Below, piece after piece: positions 10,208 to 21,458 of a stretch of 64,000 bases of DNA; the stretch's first letter is position 1, and every line of letters begins with the position of its first letter. Source of the DNA: Phymatolithon calcareum (taxonomy: Eukaryota; Rhodophyta; Florideophyceae; Hapalidiales); NCBI GenBank assembly GCA_977006965.1, contig OZ345369.1, positions 620,001-684,000 of the forward strand, read 5' to 3'. Made by a program: the position numbers and the translations under genes. The notes beneath the pieces were generated by a model. It was given only the letters and a program-made list of their open reading frames with translations. It was not told the origin of the DNA and made no database searches.

Positions 10208-12952
10208 TCACAGTTCATCCTTCGGCGGCGCATCAACCTTAGCGCCAATATTCGGGTCCGTCTTCGCAGCCCCAGCGCCCGGCGCATCGACCTCCACACT
10301 GGTCTCCCCCTTAGCTTCCGTATTATTAGCAGGTGCGACCGACGGTGCCGGCGGCAGCTCCAACTTGGCAAGCTTCTTAATCTCCTCTCCGATCTCGACA
10401 TACTTCGCCTCAATTGCTGCGATGGTAAGCACAGGATCTTCCGTCGCGGGTAGTTTCTCCTGCGCGGCCACCTGTTCGTCCAACCACGTTGTCGTTTTCA
10501 CCGCGAGGGCTGCAAATGCTGCAAATTTGTCTGCATGCCCACTCTTCCTTTCCGCGTGCAGTTTCTCCACTACTGCAATCTTCTTCACTGCAGCGGCGAG
10601 TTCAGTGCGTAGCAGTTCGACAGCCTTTGGTCGCGCTGCGCGTTCCTCGGCGCGCGTTTCAATTCCCAAGAGCAATTTGCGCAACTCATGGTGCTTACTT
10701 CGCAGATTCGCCGTCTGCTCCGCGGCGTCGGTGAACATCCAGTCCTCAGCCTCATCGAGTGCTACTAGAATGCTCTCCCGCTCGGCTTCCGTTGATACTT
10801 CGTACACATCATCGCCCTCCTCTGCGCCGCGCAACTTTGACCGAGCGCCAAGGATATATCCTTCGAGAGCATTCAGTGCGTCAGCGCGCTCGGCGCGCGC
10901 ATTGTCGGCATCCTCGAGCGCTTTCAGTACCTTTTTGGCGGCTTCCAGCTCCGTACCTGTCATTTGCAGACTGCGGATGCTACCTGGGGCGTCGACGTAC
11001 TCCACGGTGAGGGTTTGTCGATGCACGATAGATTGCTCACGGGTTTCGATTTTTGTCTTCTTCTTTTCCTCCTTCGTCTCATTCTTGGCTTCATCTGGCT
11101 TCTCCGATTTAGAATCCGCCTCCTTTTTGGCAGATGCTGCGGGCGACTCCCCGGCCGCGGGGCTCACCGCCGGAGACTGCTTCGACTTGGGCTCTTTAAT
11201 TGGAACCTCACGCTCAACGGTGATCGTCTCGTCCACAGAGCTTTCCGCAGTGCCAACGATCACATTGCCGCTGCGGTCAAGCTTGAACGTTAGCGCAACA
11301 CGTGGAGTGGGGGTAGGCGCGCCCTTCTTGCTCCTGGGGTTCTTACCCAATTTCTCAAGCACCTTCGCCACACCCTTAATCTTCATATGCGAGTACAGCG
11401 TGCGCTCAGGGAAATCCGACAGTCCAGTTTTGTCAAGATCGAAATAAAGCTTGACGTCAAAATCATCCGCGCGGTTAAAGCTCACAGTCTTTTTCGACGG
11501 CATGTGTGCGCTAGATGCGTCAAAAACAACAACATTCTGCGGTGCCTTTCTTTTTTGCTTCGCGCTCGAAAATCGACCGGCAGCCTCAAGATCGCGCTGA
11601 ATCTCCGCACTGACAGTACGCGGAAACTTATCGCTAATGTCCAGCTTTCGGACCCGGAACGTGCTGCTCAACGAAGCGGCAAAGAACGCAGCACCCATCA
11701 CCGCGGCCTCATCGCCATTAATACTCTTGTTCATATTCGGTTTCCCAAGTGCCTCCAAAACTAGTGACTGTATCTTCGGCATACGAGTCGTTCCGCCAAA
11801 GGGCACAACCGCAGACAGTTGCTCCGGTGTGATTTTCGCGATGCTCAGCGCCTGCAACACCGGGCGCGGGACAGCCTTAAGAATTCCACTGGCCGCCTGC
11901 TCGAGAGCCGAGCGCGTGACAGTGGTCTTGAAATCCATATCCTGATGCAAACTAGCGACCGTGACAAGCCGCTCCGTGTTAGCGGAAAGGATTTCGCGCG
12001 CTCGTCGCGCCTCCTTTCGCAGCCTCGTCATAACACGAGGAAGTTCGCGTGCTTTGCGCGGATCCTCTCTGGCTTCCTTGGTTCCCTCGCGCTGCTTATC
12101 GAAATCGTTTGCCATTTGATCTACGAGTAATTCATCCAATGCAGTGCCCCCAACAGATTTGTCCGACGCATGCGCAAGGACTTGAATTCTCGACACTGGA
12201 CTTTTAGCCGAATCGGAAAAGAATCGAGCAACTGTGGCGGACGCCGAACTAGCTCCGACATCATAGAAGAGCACGGTGTGCGCGTCAGAGTCACGTGCCT
12301 TTCTCCCACCCTTCTTCTTCTCTGCCGGTGCGACGGAGGGGGAAACTGCCTTGCCGTCAAGCGCATACTTGACAGCTGCTGCGACATTTGAGTTCACGAC
12401 ACCGAGACAGTTGAGCCCTGCTACAGCAGCAGAATCGCAAACGGCCACACGTTGCGCGTGATTGAACCACGACGGAACCGTGACAGCAACGTCGTGCACG
12501 GCGGCACCGCCGAGCGCGGCACTCGCCTGACGACGAGCCATTGCAAGAAGCATTGCCACAGCATGCACGCCGGTGAATGAACCTACACCTTTAACAGTGA
12601 CTGTGGCCGGCTTGCAGAACGGAGTCGATGTGGTTTCGCCATCAGCGCAAGCGCCGATGAGACGACGGGCATTGAAAATAACCCTGTCTGGTGCCTTTGC
12701 GGCATAGGCGACGGCAGCATCGCCGAAGAGTCTTTCACCCTCGACGGTGAACCCGACAACGGCAGGTGTTTTGCGCTTGGATTGCTCGTTCGTGACGAGT
12801 TCGAGACCCTTTCCAGGTTTGGCGACTGAAACCTTTATGTAGGCCTCGCCGAGATCGACGGCCATTAGATTTGCAATTGCGAGGTTCAAGATTGCAAAAA
12901 GAGCGAGCGCGGAAAGCGCACACACGCCGCGAGTATGCAGGACACGCATCAT
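10208..12952 (-). CDS. HYOU1: ER-lumenal Hsp110/Grp170-type chaperone
   Basis: An ATP-dependent chaperone of the Grp170/HYOU1/Lhs1 family that assists folding and nucleotide exchange in the ER lumen. The 914-residue product starts with a hydrophobic signal peptide (residues 1-28). It has an actin-like ATPase domain with phosphate-1 motif AVDLG at about 31-35, the phosphate-2 region FYDVGASSAS and the adenosine motif VPFGGTTRMPKIQ. Then come a beta domain, a Lys/Glu/Ser-rich acidic linker typical of Grp170, a helical C-terminal domain and a terminal KDEL retention signal. Length fits the family (about 900-1000 residues). The frame stays open upstream to 13417, but the signal peptide directly after the double Met at 12947-12952 fixes the start there. 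No introns are visible. GC is high compared with the flanks. Confidence 0.93.
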   Translation of the reverse strand: MMRVLHTRGVCALSALALFAILNLAIANLMAVDLGEAYIKVSVAKPGKGLELVTNEQSKRKTPAVVGFTVEGERLFGDAAVAYAAKAPDRVIFNARRLIGACADGETTSTPFCKPATVTVKGVGSFTGVHAVAMLLAMARRQASAALGGAAVHDVAVTVPSWFNHAQRVAVCDSAAVAGLNCLGVVNSNVAAAVKYALDGKAVSPSVAPAEKKKGGRKARDSDAHTVLFYDVGASSASATVARFFSDSAKSPVSRIQVLAHASDKSVGGTALDELLVDQMANDFDKQREGTKEAREDPRKARELPRVMTRLRKEARRAREILSANTERLVTVASLHQDMDFKTTVTRSALEQAASGILKAVPRPVLQALSIAKITPEQLSAVVPFGGTTRMPKIQSLVLEALGKPNMNKSINGDEAAVMGAAFFAASLSSTFRVRKLDISDKFPRTVSAEIQRDLEAAGRFSSAKQKRKAPQNVVVFDASSAHMPSKKTVSFNRADDFDVKLYFDLDKTGLSDFPERTLYSHMKIKGVAKVLEKLGKNPRSKKGAPTPTPRVALTFKLDRSGNVIVGTAESSVDETITVEREVPIKEPKSKQSPAVSPAAGESPAASAKKEADSKSEKPDEAKNETKEEKKKTKIETREQSIVHRQTLTVEYVDAPGSIRSLQMTGTELEAAKKVLKALEDADNARAERADALNALEGYILGARSKLRGAEEGDDVYEVSTEAERESILVALDEAEDWMFTDAAEQTANLRSKHHELRKLLLGIETRAEERAARPKAVELLRTELAAAVKKIAVVEKLHAERKSGHADKFAAFAALAVKTTTWLDEQVAAQEKLPATEDPVLTIAAIEAKYVEIGEEIKKLAKLELPPAPSVAPANNTEAKGETSVEVDAPGAGAAKTDPNIGAKVDAPPKDEL

Positions 12953-13454
12953 GGCGCAGATCGGCAAGAACACGCCGGTTGGTGGATCGGTGGATTCAGC
13001 GCTGGCGACAGAAGACGTGTAGACAGTAAATCCAAAAGCGGGATGACCGCTAGAACACAGATAGCGCCCAGAGGCGAATCGATATCGTCGGGAGAGACCA
13101 AGGTCGTCGTCGGGAACCGCGGTTAACGATGGTAAGGAGTCGATGAGGATTGCAGGCAAACAGTCGGTTTCACAAAATGATTTACTAATGTACACGTGTG
13201 ACGCGAAATTGACTGAACTAATAGTGCGATGATCCAGCAGTGCACATGCATCACTGTACACGTCGCCAACTTGGACAGCTTGCAAAATATTGACACTGGA
13301 CCCAAAGATACTACTACTGCGGCCGCTCTGCGACGCATTCCCGGGTGCGCGACGCGATGGCGGCGGCGGCAGCGCGAGTGTTCCGCGAATAGTCGCTCGA
13401 AACGAAACGGAAAGCAACGGGGCGTAGAAGCGAAGCGAGAGATACGATTACCAG
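12953..13454. promoter_or_regulatory. HYOU1 5' flank
   Basis: This 502-bp spacer lies between the upstream minus-strand gene and the HYOU1 start, and should hold its promoter and 5' UTR. Minus-strand frame 10208-13417 is open through it, but that upstream part precedes the signal peptide and is probably untranslated. I recognise no specific ER-stress element. Confidence 0.4.
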
Positions 13455-13721
13455 TTAGAGCGGCATCTTATCCGGACCGGGAAGCAACTTGTAGCGCAAC
13501 ATTTTGAAGATGGAAAACTCTCTCGAACGACGACGCGAACGGTAGCTGCCCGCGGTGGAGTGACGCGGTGCGGCGGAGGAGTTGCGCTTGAAACCGAAGT
13601 CGAACGCGGTGTTGTCGTTCGAGCGTGGGACGCCGATGGGGGCGTAAGGGTTCGTGGTTGTGGAGTGGCGACGGTCGGACTGTGTGTCGCTCATCATTGA
13701 CTGCACGCGCATCTTCGCCAT
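13455..13721 (-). CDS. Small basic Ser/Arg-rich protein
   Basis: An 88-residue frame starts at ATG 13721 (MAKMRVQSMMSD) after a purine-rich leader. It is rich in Ser, Arg and Asn/Pro: an NPYAPIGVP block, an AFDFGFKR block and an SYRSRRRS block, ending in LRYKLLPGPDKMPL. The Arg/Ser motifs resemble kinase target sites, but I recognise no family. It lies 502 bp upstream of HYOU1 on the same strand. GC is similar to HYOU1 and unlike the AT-rich DNA beyond it, which supports a real host gene. The frame has no ATG further upstream. It could instead be the last exon of a longer gene. Confidence 0.5.
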   Translation of the reverse strand: MAKMRVQSMMSDTQSDRRHSTTTNPYAPIGVPRSNDNTAFDFGFKRNSSAAPRHSTAGSYRSRRRSREFSIFKMLRYKLLPGPDKMPL

Positions 13722-14210
13722 TTTTCCGCCTCCTTTCCGGCTACGCTCAGCGTTCAACGCGAGAGAAGATGCGAGCGGGCGGTTGGAGAGCGGGCGCCCC
13801 AGGGAAGTTCAACCGTTGGAGCTCTGCAATAGTCTGAACTGATGGGCGCACAATGTTTTATGTAGGCGTTGGCATACAGATTTCCACGGTGAACGATTAG
13901 ATGTGAAGTACGTACCACAACGTGTTCTCTGTATCCACACAATCTGAGATCAAGCCAATGAAAAAGTTGCCGTGCGTACGGAAGTTTCGCAAAAGCAGCA
14001 TGTCATAATGCCAAAGGCTGAATGGCAGTTAAAATTATTAGTGTTCTGATGTACGAAAATGTCTGAATTGAAGATTAGCTTTTTTGAAAAGTTTGAAATT
14101 ACGAAAAATGACGTCATGTCGATCGATTGATGATCTGTACGGACATATCATATGTTGAAGGCACCAATGCAAACGGCGGACGAAAGATTCACTTGCGATC
14201 GGTTTCGATT

Positions 14211-15048
14211 TACTGTACTGTACTGTATACCTTGACCTCAAACACGTTTGTTTTTTGAGAATGAGGGGCGATTGTGGGATACTGTTGTTGAACTCAAAAA
14301 AAGTTCGATTTTTCAAACCACACATTCCCTGATTCCATCTGCAGTTGTACTGTGCTGTACAGTACAATATATTAGCCGCCCACGCATGGGGAACGCCCCA
14401 GCCCCCGTCATCCATTACCAACCGTTGGGTCCAAGCTACTGTATCTAAAGTCCTGATATGCAGAAGCAGGTGCGAGCCACACGCGGAGAAGCTTTGGTTG
14501 CCGTTTCCTAACTTCAAGGCCTGCTCGCGCACTAAAATCCCCTACAGTACAGTACTAAATGGTAACGTAGCCATCACAGACCATTCACTGTAGTAAAGGC
14601 TAAAATCACCTTCTCTTAATGTGTGAGCACAATTTCTGTATTCTCTTGCTTCTATTTAGAAGCAAGACATACAGGAACAGCATTCCTCAGCTGCAGAAAA
14701 TTGCCTCCTGTCATATCATACGATGTCTCGATATTCCCACCATGTCTTTACAATACCGAAGTCTACTGTGCAGTAATTTTGGGCAATACAGTAATTACTA
14801 TTGTTCAATAGTAGACTTCAGTATTATTTTAAGACCCTCCGCCGTGAAAAAGTGTGCTACAGTATAACAAAAACGGCAGCTTATTGCAGAAAATACAGTA
14901 AAGAAGCGAAAGAATTCGAATCGCTGAATCGTATTATTACAGTAGAAGCAGTACCGTAGATACTGTAACTCGAGACACGCCATTTCGGTCCAGTTCTGAA
15001 AAGGAGGACCTTAAAGGAGCGTTAAAACAAGAGGAAGACTACAGTATG
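14211..15048. repeat. Dense TACAGTA/TACTGTA heptamer array
   Basis: About 13 copies of TACAGTA or its complement TACTGTA occur in 840 bp. Examples are a triple overlapping run at 14211-14227, 14358-14364, 14437-14443 and a double at 14543-14554, with others near 14786, 14854, 14895, 14937, 14968 and 15042. Random expectation is about 0.1. No protein gene is supported here. Confidence 0.6.
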
Positions 15049-15280
15049 ATGTCGAAGAAGCGCAGACTAGAGGAAACCGAGGAAGAAGGGCAAGAAATAA
15101 AAATCCACATGGGCAAGCCGAACAAGCTACCAGAGGGACCTTCTTGAGAATACGATTTTTGCGTCCGCAGTACCAGTCTGGAAAAGTCCTCAAATCCAGT
15201 CCCAAATATTTTCACTGGTAATGAGGACGCGGCATAGGTTTGGCGTGGCTGATGTGCTCATCTATGGGACATTCTTTCTC

Positions 15281-15530
15281 ATAACGATTTTTAGTTTTCG
15301 GAAGTGGAATTGCTTTTCAACCAAACTTTTCGTGATGTTTCAAGTTTTTGCTCAAAAGTGTGCAAAAACATCTGAAGCCAAAGTTTGCAAATCAACACTC
15401 AGCCACTGAAAACCTATGCCGCGTCCTCGTAACCAGTCCACGAAATAATGACTGGTAATGAGGACTTTTTTGACTGGGTTTATGCCGCGATTTTGATGAA
15501 TTCTCAAAAAGGCCCCTCTACCAGGAGTGC
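15281..15530 (+). repeat. Dispersed repeat, copy 1
   Basis: Closely matches 58898-59155 in the same orientation. Shared blocks are TTTTCGGAAGTGGAATTGCT, GTTTCAAGTTTTTGCTCAAA, GACTGGTAATGAGGAC and GCCGCGATTTTGATGAATTC. The DNA just before it (about 15209-15250, ACTGGTAATGAGGACGCGG) recurs inverted at about 57176-57215. The family is not identified. Confidence 0.7.
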
Positions 15531-15540
15531 TACATATAAG

Positions 15541-15905
15541 AAACAGAAACACGCGTCTGAAGTACCTAAGAGTGATTTTCAGCAGAGCACTGCTGTGGAG
15601 AAAATCAACCTTGACGACAAACTTTGGAACCGGTGCTTTAATTGAGCTCGTAGCGCTCCAACGAGCACTACGATCCGCGGAAATGGACCAGGAGACTGAC
15701 TCTGAGTGCAAGAGACCTCACACGGGTGCCTACGGGAAGAGAAATTCGAATCAAGGAGATTTTAGGAGAGTAGAGTTTGACCGCCAAGGAAGAGTGAGAA
15801 GCTGCCCTGTTACTCAAATAGAGGTGTTGGGAGCTTTTAAAATAAAACATCACATATCCCCTATTTGTGAAATGTTCAACGGAGCTCCCGTTCAAAAGTT
15901 GCGAC
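15541..15905 (+). mobile_element. LINE family A, 3' end
   Basis: Runs parallel to about 19100-19470. Both encode matching peptide blocks (FSRALLWRKSTL vs FNRAPLWRKSVL; ELVALQRALRS vs ELVALQRTLAS; ECKRPHTGA vs ECKRLTGA) and then share the same non-coding blocks. It is a 5'-truncated copy joined directly to the repeat at 15281-15530. Confidence 0.7.
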
Positions 15906-18069
15906 CTACTGTATAAAATTTTTTAGGCGGACACTGTCTGTCCTTTTTTCACTTCCCGTCAGAACGTTCGTCTTGCACCAAAACTATCCGTAGAAGGAGC
16001 ACACCTACAGTGAGTGCTCCAGTACAGTGATTGATACTTCTCCGCTGGAGATTCTTCCAGTAGCTCATTGACCAATACAATAAGCTATGAAGCAGCTTGT
16101 GTGATCAACATTTCGGCATCGGAATGCATCGACGGCGCCTAGACCGGCAGTATTGAAGCGTGGGTGGGCATCGTACCCTGGCATTTGTTCCTATCCAATG
16201 AGCAAAAAAGTGAGGATTAAGCTCAAGGCTATAAATCGTACATGTACGATTTAGGATCAATAAATAAGAAACGGAGAGTATCAACTCATCGAGCATTACG
16301 CATAATTCATGATGAGCTGATTGCGATGGAGTGGGCTAGAGTAGCTGAAGGTTACGATTTCGAGAATCAGGGCCTTCTTCACATTGAAACCCACAAAAAT
16401 AATGAGCATGATCGATGAACTACGACGCCAGAGCAGGTAGTGCACGTAATTGAGCAGTTTGAGAGACGAAGAAGCAGTTTGAAGATCACGAGATCGAATT
16501 GGAGCATGAAGAAGAGGCGTAGTCGTTATTTGACTTGGAACGGGAAGCTTCCGAAGACGACGAAGCTCGAAAAGCCTGAAAGGGCACACTTTTAACTAAA
16601 ACCGTCATAGCTTTCGAACCAAAAAAGCTTTAACAATTCATTGTGAAATGGTTCAATGACCTCATCCTGAACTTCATTGTGTAAAAACGAGCTGATTTCG
16701 GATCTGTCAAAAAATGCCTACTTTTTCATGGCGAAGGCTCTTAAAGTTGCCGATGCAAAAACGGACGCATGAGGCGACTTTTCGATTGTCAAGAGCACAT
16801 GACCCTCCCGCCGAACCCAAATCAGTTCCCTCTATTGGTCTTCATTAAGGATCACGCTTCCCTAACATAACGATGCTCCACGGCTAAAATTCAACGTTTC
16901 GGCAGAATTAAGCCGTCCAGTTACGCTTCCTTCCACTTGCAGCCAGTTGCGAAGCTTAATGGCGGAGGCCACAATACGAACATGGGAACATTGCCCTCAC
17001 ATTATCATACATTAATAAGGGAACCTTCTGATGTGAGAGAAACGGATTGCATCGGACGATGACCGACCATCCAGCTTACATATGTGCCTGTTGTCAGGGG
17101 AAAACTTCATCCCGGAAATGAGCATTCGTTCACACACCTCCTTCGACACGTGACACGGCAAGTCCAATGCTCTAAGAAATCCCACCTCCAGCTCCCTGAT
17201 TCTCCCTAGACTGCTGTGCGCGGACGCGAAAAAGAGCAGCTATTGAAAATTGTTGAACGACGACGGAGAAAGCAGGGCGGCCCCATTTTCGGATGCACTT
17301 GATCCCACTGGCTGGAAGATACCTGACACTTATTCCCAGGTTAGGAATGGTGCGAACAGAACTGGTTCGGGTATTTCGCGTCTCGATCTTGTCAATCTAA
17401 ATGTCCGAGCCTACAAACACACACCATCCGTCGTCGTCTTCAATACGGTATTCGCCGCATTAGGGAAACGTGGAGCTCTGGATAAAATTCGAGCATGTCA
17501 TGGAGCGTAGGCGGGAGATCACAGTCGACGGAGCACGAATCAGATGCTGCATATAGCCTCGCCGATCCCGCGAATTTACGACGGCCGCGACATAAGACCG
17601 CTTTTTCCTCCTCCCTCCCATCCCGAGCACAATTCTCGCGCCATCATGGTCCAAACCCTATCGCAGCCCCTCTTTGTGGCTGGTGCAATTGCGCGTCGAC
17701 GGTCAAAATCGCAAGTTGAGAATGAGCAAACGTGCATTTGCACTGGCTCACGCATTTACGGTAGTGTAGGAATGGGCCATGTCTGGCCATTCTCGCTCGT
17801 ATCACTCATACTCGCTTCCACTCGCGTCCGCTTCAATCTCACTCCGATTTGCCTACTTTAGCTCATCGTCACACCTCACTGCTCTCAACAACCGTATAAG
17901 CACAACACAACCTGCACAAGCACAACACAACACACGGCCAACGCTAGCAACTCAACTGCACTCAACTACCTTCACTCACACCAACCTCAGCTCCTCAAAC
18001 ACATTAAAGGGACCGATACACGCGCTCTTAACGTATCGGGTACCCGCTCTTCTTTGCCCTGTTTTCACC
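15906..18069. other. Unassigned
   Basis: No supported gene. At about 16300-16580 the plus strand reads like broken coding text (ELIAMEWARVAEGYDFEN context, then a Lys/Arg-rich run), with stops and frame changes. CACAACACAAC-like low-complexity DNA lies at about 17890-18000. Probably decayed transposon sequence. Confidence 0.3.
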
Positions 18070-19480
18070 AACAACCTCTACATCTTTCTTAAGAAGGCGT
18101 ACGACGCGACTTTCAACCTCCAAGTTGTACGCCATTCTTACAGTAGTGTAGTTTGAAAATATGGAGATGAATCATACAAAAAACGGATCTCAGATGTAAT
18201 TCTCAGCTGTATATTCATGGACACATTCGCAGAAGCCGTCTCCAAGACAGACAGGAACGTTTCAGAAAGTCCTGTGCAATTGTTCGCAGATGATGTCCAG
18301 CTTCAAGCGAAGACAGGACGAGGAATACAGAAACTTCTTGATATAGCGACCAGTTGGGCAAGCGAAAATGGCATGAAATGGAACACAAAACCAGGAAAAA
18401 GCGAAGTTCTTAAGTACAAAGGACTTCAGAAGCACACGTTTTACTTGGCAGGACGAGAACTATATCAAGCCTGGAGACTCTCGTATCTTGGGGTAAGCAT
18501 GAATAACAAGGGTGTTACGGATGACACGGCCATAGCAAGAGTTCGAAATGCTGCAGGATGCATACATAAGCTGCGGGAGCTTGGAGTGAATGTTCGAGGA
18601 TTCAAACCGGAGACATGCATCAGGATCTTTAAGTCGCTAATTATCCCGAAATGGGAGTATGCGTTACACGTTACTCCAATGACAAATCGATTGCTCTCGG
18701 CAATCGAGTCGGCAGAGGGCTTGTTCTACAAAAATGTTTTCGGAAAGTATGCCGAACACCGCCGGGACCGAATGCGAGTTCTGTGCCGACTGGGACCACC
18801 AAAGATGAGGAGACGTCATCAAGCAGAAAGGTTTGCATTAAGCCTGGTAAGGCACAAAAAGCGCCTTGAAGAAACAGAAGAGTACGTTGGAAGAGATGAG
18901 GACGTAAAGGAAGCAATGAAGGATATTGAATATCTCAAGATGTATGAAGACTTGCGACAAGCCCTTCAGAAAGCCCAGGAGGGATCTGTCACGAAGAAGA
19001 CGAGGAGAGAAGAAACAATTAAGGTATGGGAAAAGGAAGAAGAAGGCAGGTCAATGAAGATTCCTATTGAAGGCAAGCTACCAGGGATCCTTTACATAGG
19101 AGAAAGAACAACACGTTTAAGGTGCCTAAGGTTGACATTCAACCGAGCACCCCTTTGGAGGAAATCAGTGTTGGGTGCGTACTGTGGGATTACCGCGGTG
19201 GTCGAACTAGTCGCCTTACAACGTACTCTAGCGTCATCGAAGATGAGTACAGAAATTGAGTTTGAGTGCAAGAGACTTACAGGAGCTCTTGTTGGGAGAG
19301 AATTACGAATCAAGAACGTTTTGAGCAGCCAGATGACTATAGCGTAGAGATTATGCAAGAGCTGCCCCGTTACTCCAAGGTGAGGCTTTGGGAGCTCTCA
19401 AAAATAAAATCATCAAATATCCCCTCAGCTGAGAAGCCAGCCCCTCCCAACGGCTATAAAATCCAGGAGAGATCGAAGCT
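18070..19480 (+). mobile_element. LINE family A with reverse transcriptase
   Basis: A 5'-truncated non-LTR retrotransposon. Remnants of RT motif A (FLKKAYD) are at about 18088. An in-frame TGA at 18154-18156 and apparent deletion of the next RT block precede the long open RT frame at 18217-19347. The 3' region after the stop is shared with 15.5-15.9 kb and, inverted, 6.5 kb. No target duplication was found. Confidence 0.75.
18217..19347 (+). pseudogene. LINE reverse transcriptase, C-terminal part
   Basis: A 376-residue frame carries the RT catalytic FADD box (LFADDVQLQA, about residues 22-31), then the WASENGMKWN and LSYLGVSMNN blocks typical of LINE palm and thumb regions. It ends in a long basic helical tail. 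The N-terminal endonuclease and the fingers region are absent. Just upstream in the same frame an internal TGA (18154) and missing residues between motif A and the FADD box show that the copy cannot make a full RT. It is not a host gene. The 3' third (from about 19100) is repeated at 15.5 kb. Confidence 0.8.
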
Positions 19481-20480
19481 GGAGGAATCCCCCTCATCTA
19501 ACATACACTGGGAGTCGGTGCGCTCACAGTTGTGAAGCTAGTTGTGAAGCTTGCCCGTTTTTCCTCTCGCGACTGTAAGCCGCACAACTTGGATCGCGGT
19601 AGTCATGCTGCTCGTAGTAAGTGATCTGATGGGCCATACGGGCACGTGACTCTCGTGTGTCTATGCGCTGCATCGCTGTCTTTCGCGTAGTTGTAGTTAG
19701 ATCTAGATTGCAAAGTCGCTCCATCGTGATGAGCGTAGCTTGGGACGAGCACATAACAATGGACTTTTAGCTTGTTGGAAACTTTGTAGGCCTCGACACA
19801 GGGCACTGCACAAGGCCTGACAAAAGTGTACCACTTCTTCAAGCGAAAGTGACCTATATCGCCAATGGGTTTAATACCAGAGGCGATTCCTTTATTGGCA
19901 GTAGCATTACAAAAGAGGGCCGAGTTGCTTAGCTCGTAAAGGAGCAGACAGTCGTGGTTGTTGATCATGCTTCCTTCTTGGTATTGCTGGAAAAAATGGA
20001 ATGGTTTACGTCTTGCTTCGTGGATTCTTGTCCTAATTGTTTTTCCTCATTGGGCCCGCCTCTATTCGGAGACGTGATGAACCATCACATGCTCTACAGT
20101 TTGTCCCGTGCGACTGTGTGTCTTGATGTATCTATCATCTACGGCATTCTCATACATTTATCCGATTTTCATCCATCCTTGTCGCGCGTGATCACTGTAC
20201 CCCGCAACACCAAAGCATTGGAATTATTTATTTATTTTTATTCTTTTCTCGAAAAGTGTCGAGAATAAATAATTTATTGTTGAACGCAGAAGCAATAAAT
20301 TATTGTATTCAAGTTCAGTGAGGTATAAATAACTGGTTATTCCCCGAATTATTGGATCCTTCTTGCTACTTTCTGTCGCGATAGAATAACCGGATCGAAA
20401 AAATGAGGAGTCCGATACAATAATTGTCGCAACCACGACGATCTCAATAAATACAATAAATATGCGAGACTCAGGAATAA
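19481..20480. other. Unassigned; minus-strand protein-like stretch
   Basis: From about 20030 down to 19603 the minus strand reads as continuous, compositionally protein-like text (a HFFQQYQEGSMINNHDC block, a GIKPIGDIGHFRLKKWYTF block, an LKVHCYVLVPSYAHHDG block). Upstream stops break it. I recognise no family. AT-rich runs of AATAAATAATTTATTG type fill 20220-20300 and 20440-20510. Confidence 0.3.
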
Positions 20481-20768
20481 ATTATTGGAACAATAATTTA
20501 AATAATTACCAAGGGTTTGACCGGACCGAACGGACCACAAACGAAAAAAGACAAGTTTCCGGCGCGGGCGCGGGCGCCCGCGCCGGCGCAAGTGGCCGCA
20601 GCGATAAAGCTGCACAAAGCGCTCCTTCCGACGGTAATCCCGCCGGAAATGGCGGACGCGATCGTGAACGCGCACTCCAGGGACTTGGCGAATCGAGAAC
20701 TTGCCACACTTGAAATGCCAGACCCAAGCCCGCCGTTGCAAGATTTCGAGAAAATCTTGCGAATTTAA
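20481..20768 (+). CDS. Possible short hypothetical frame, no ATG
   Basis: A sudden GC-rich block inside AT-rich DNA. The plus frame ending at 20768 encodes an Arg/Ala/Pro run and then a helical segment (PPEMADAIVNAHSRDLANRE) that reads like real protein. There is no ATG before the frame closes upstream, so a start or an upstream exon is missing. A GC-rich inverted repeat (about 20560-20590, GGCGCGGGCGC type) lies in it. It could be a gag-like fragment or chance. Confidence 0.25.
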
Positions 20769-20859
20769 GCGGATTTGATACAGGCCGGCTATCATACCGG
20801 TCCGGCCCGTTCACCTGTGCGTCACAGATAGGAACCAAGAGCTCAGTCAGGAATTTTTC

Positions 20860-21275
20860 CCCGCTCCAGTGCAGGGTTTTTTTGAACTTGCAAGAGCTGT
20901 GATCCGGCCTCCCCATGGGAGAAGACTATCACCTTCTGGTAGTATGGTAGTACATGGATTCCGCCCTGAGTGGTGTGCCGCAACGCTCAAGGAAGCTGGG
21001 AGAGAAGACAGAAGAAGATGAAAGAAGGCAGCGAGATGACTAGCTACCGTGAGCGTCCTAAATGGTTTCCAACCCGGGGCATCCCTTTGAAGGACGGCGA
21101 CTGAAGATTGGCTATGTAGCGATATAGATGTTAAGCTTCCCCAAGGTCTGCACATTGTGCAGCTTGGGCAGCTGTTGTGACATCAAGTACCACTCGTATC
21201 TGTTAAGTCTACTGGAGCCGTAAGGATGTGGAGTTGTTTACCAGCTCTGATAAATCCCGCAATAAAAGAAAGAAA
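20860..21275 (+). mobile_element. Probable LINE 3' end with (AAAG)n tail
   Basis: Non-coding sequence ends in GCAATAAAAGAAAGAAAG at about 21255-21275, the same tail as the family C LINE ends at 33.3, 36.5 and 59.4 kb. The body has no clear coding match to those copies, so the family assignment rests on the tail alone. Confidence 0.4.
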
Positions 21276-21458
21276 GAAAGAAATAATTACAATAGCAATT
21301 ATTTTTTCCAATGCTTTGCGCAACACAAGACAATGTAGAATCCCCACGAATAGTAGCATTCGTTTAAATAGATACGCCCGGACCCCCGAACCTCAACTTT
21401 AGCTAAGGTCAAGGCAAAAAATAACAAAAACACGAACGAATAAACACCAATACTTTAT

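Noticed and set aside
10365-11447. 360-codon open frame on the plus strand
   Set aside because: Ser-rich antisense shadow of the HYOU1 gene, with no motif; GC-rich coding DNA often leaves the opposite strand open.
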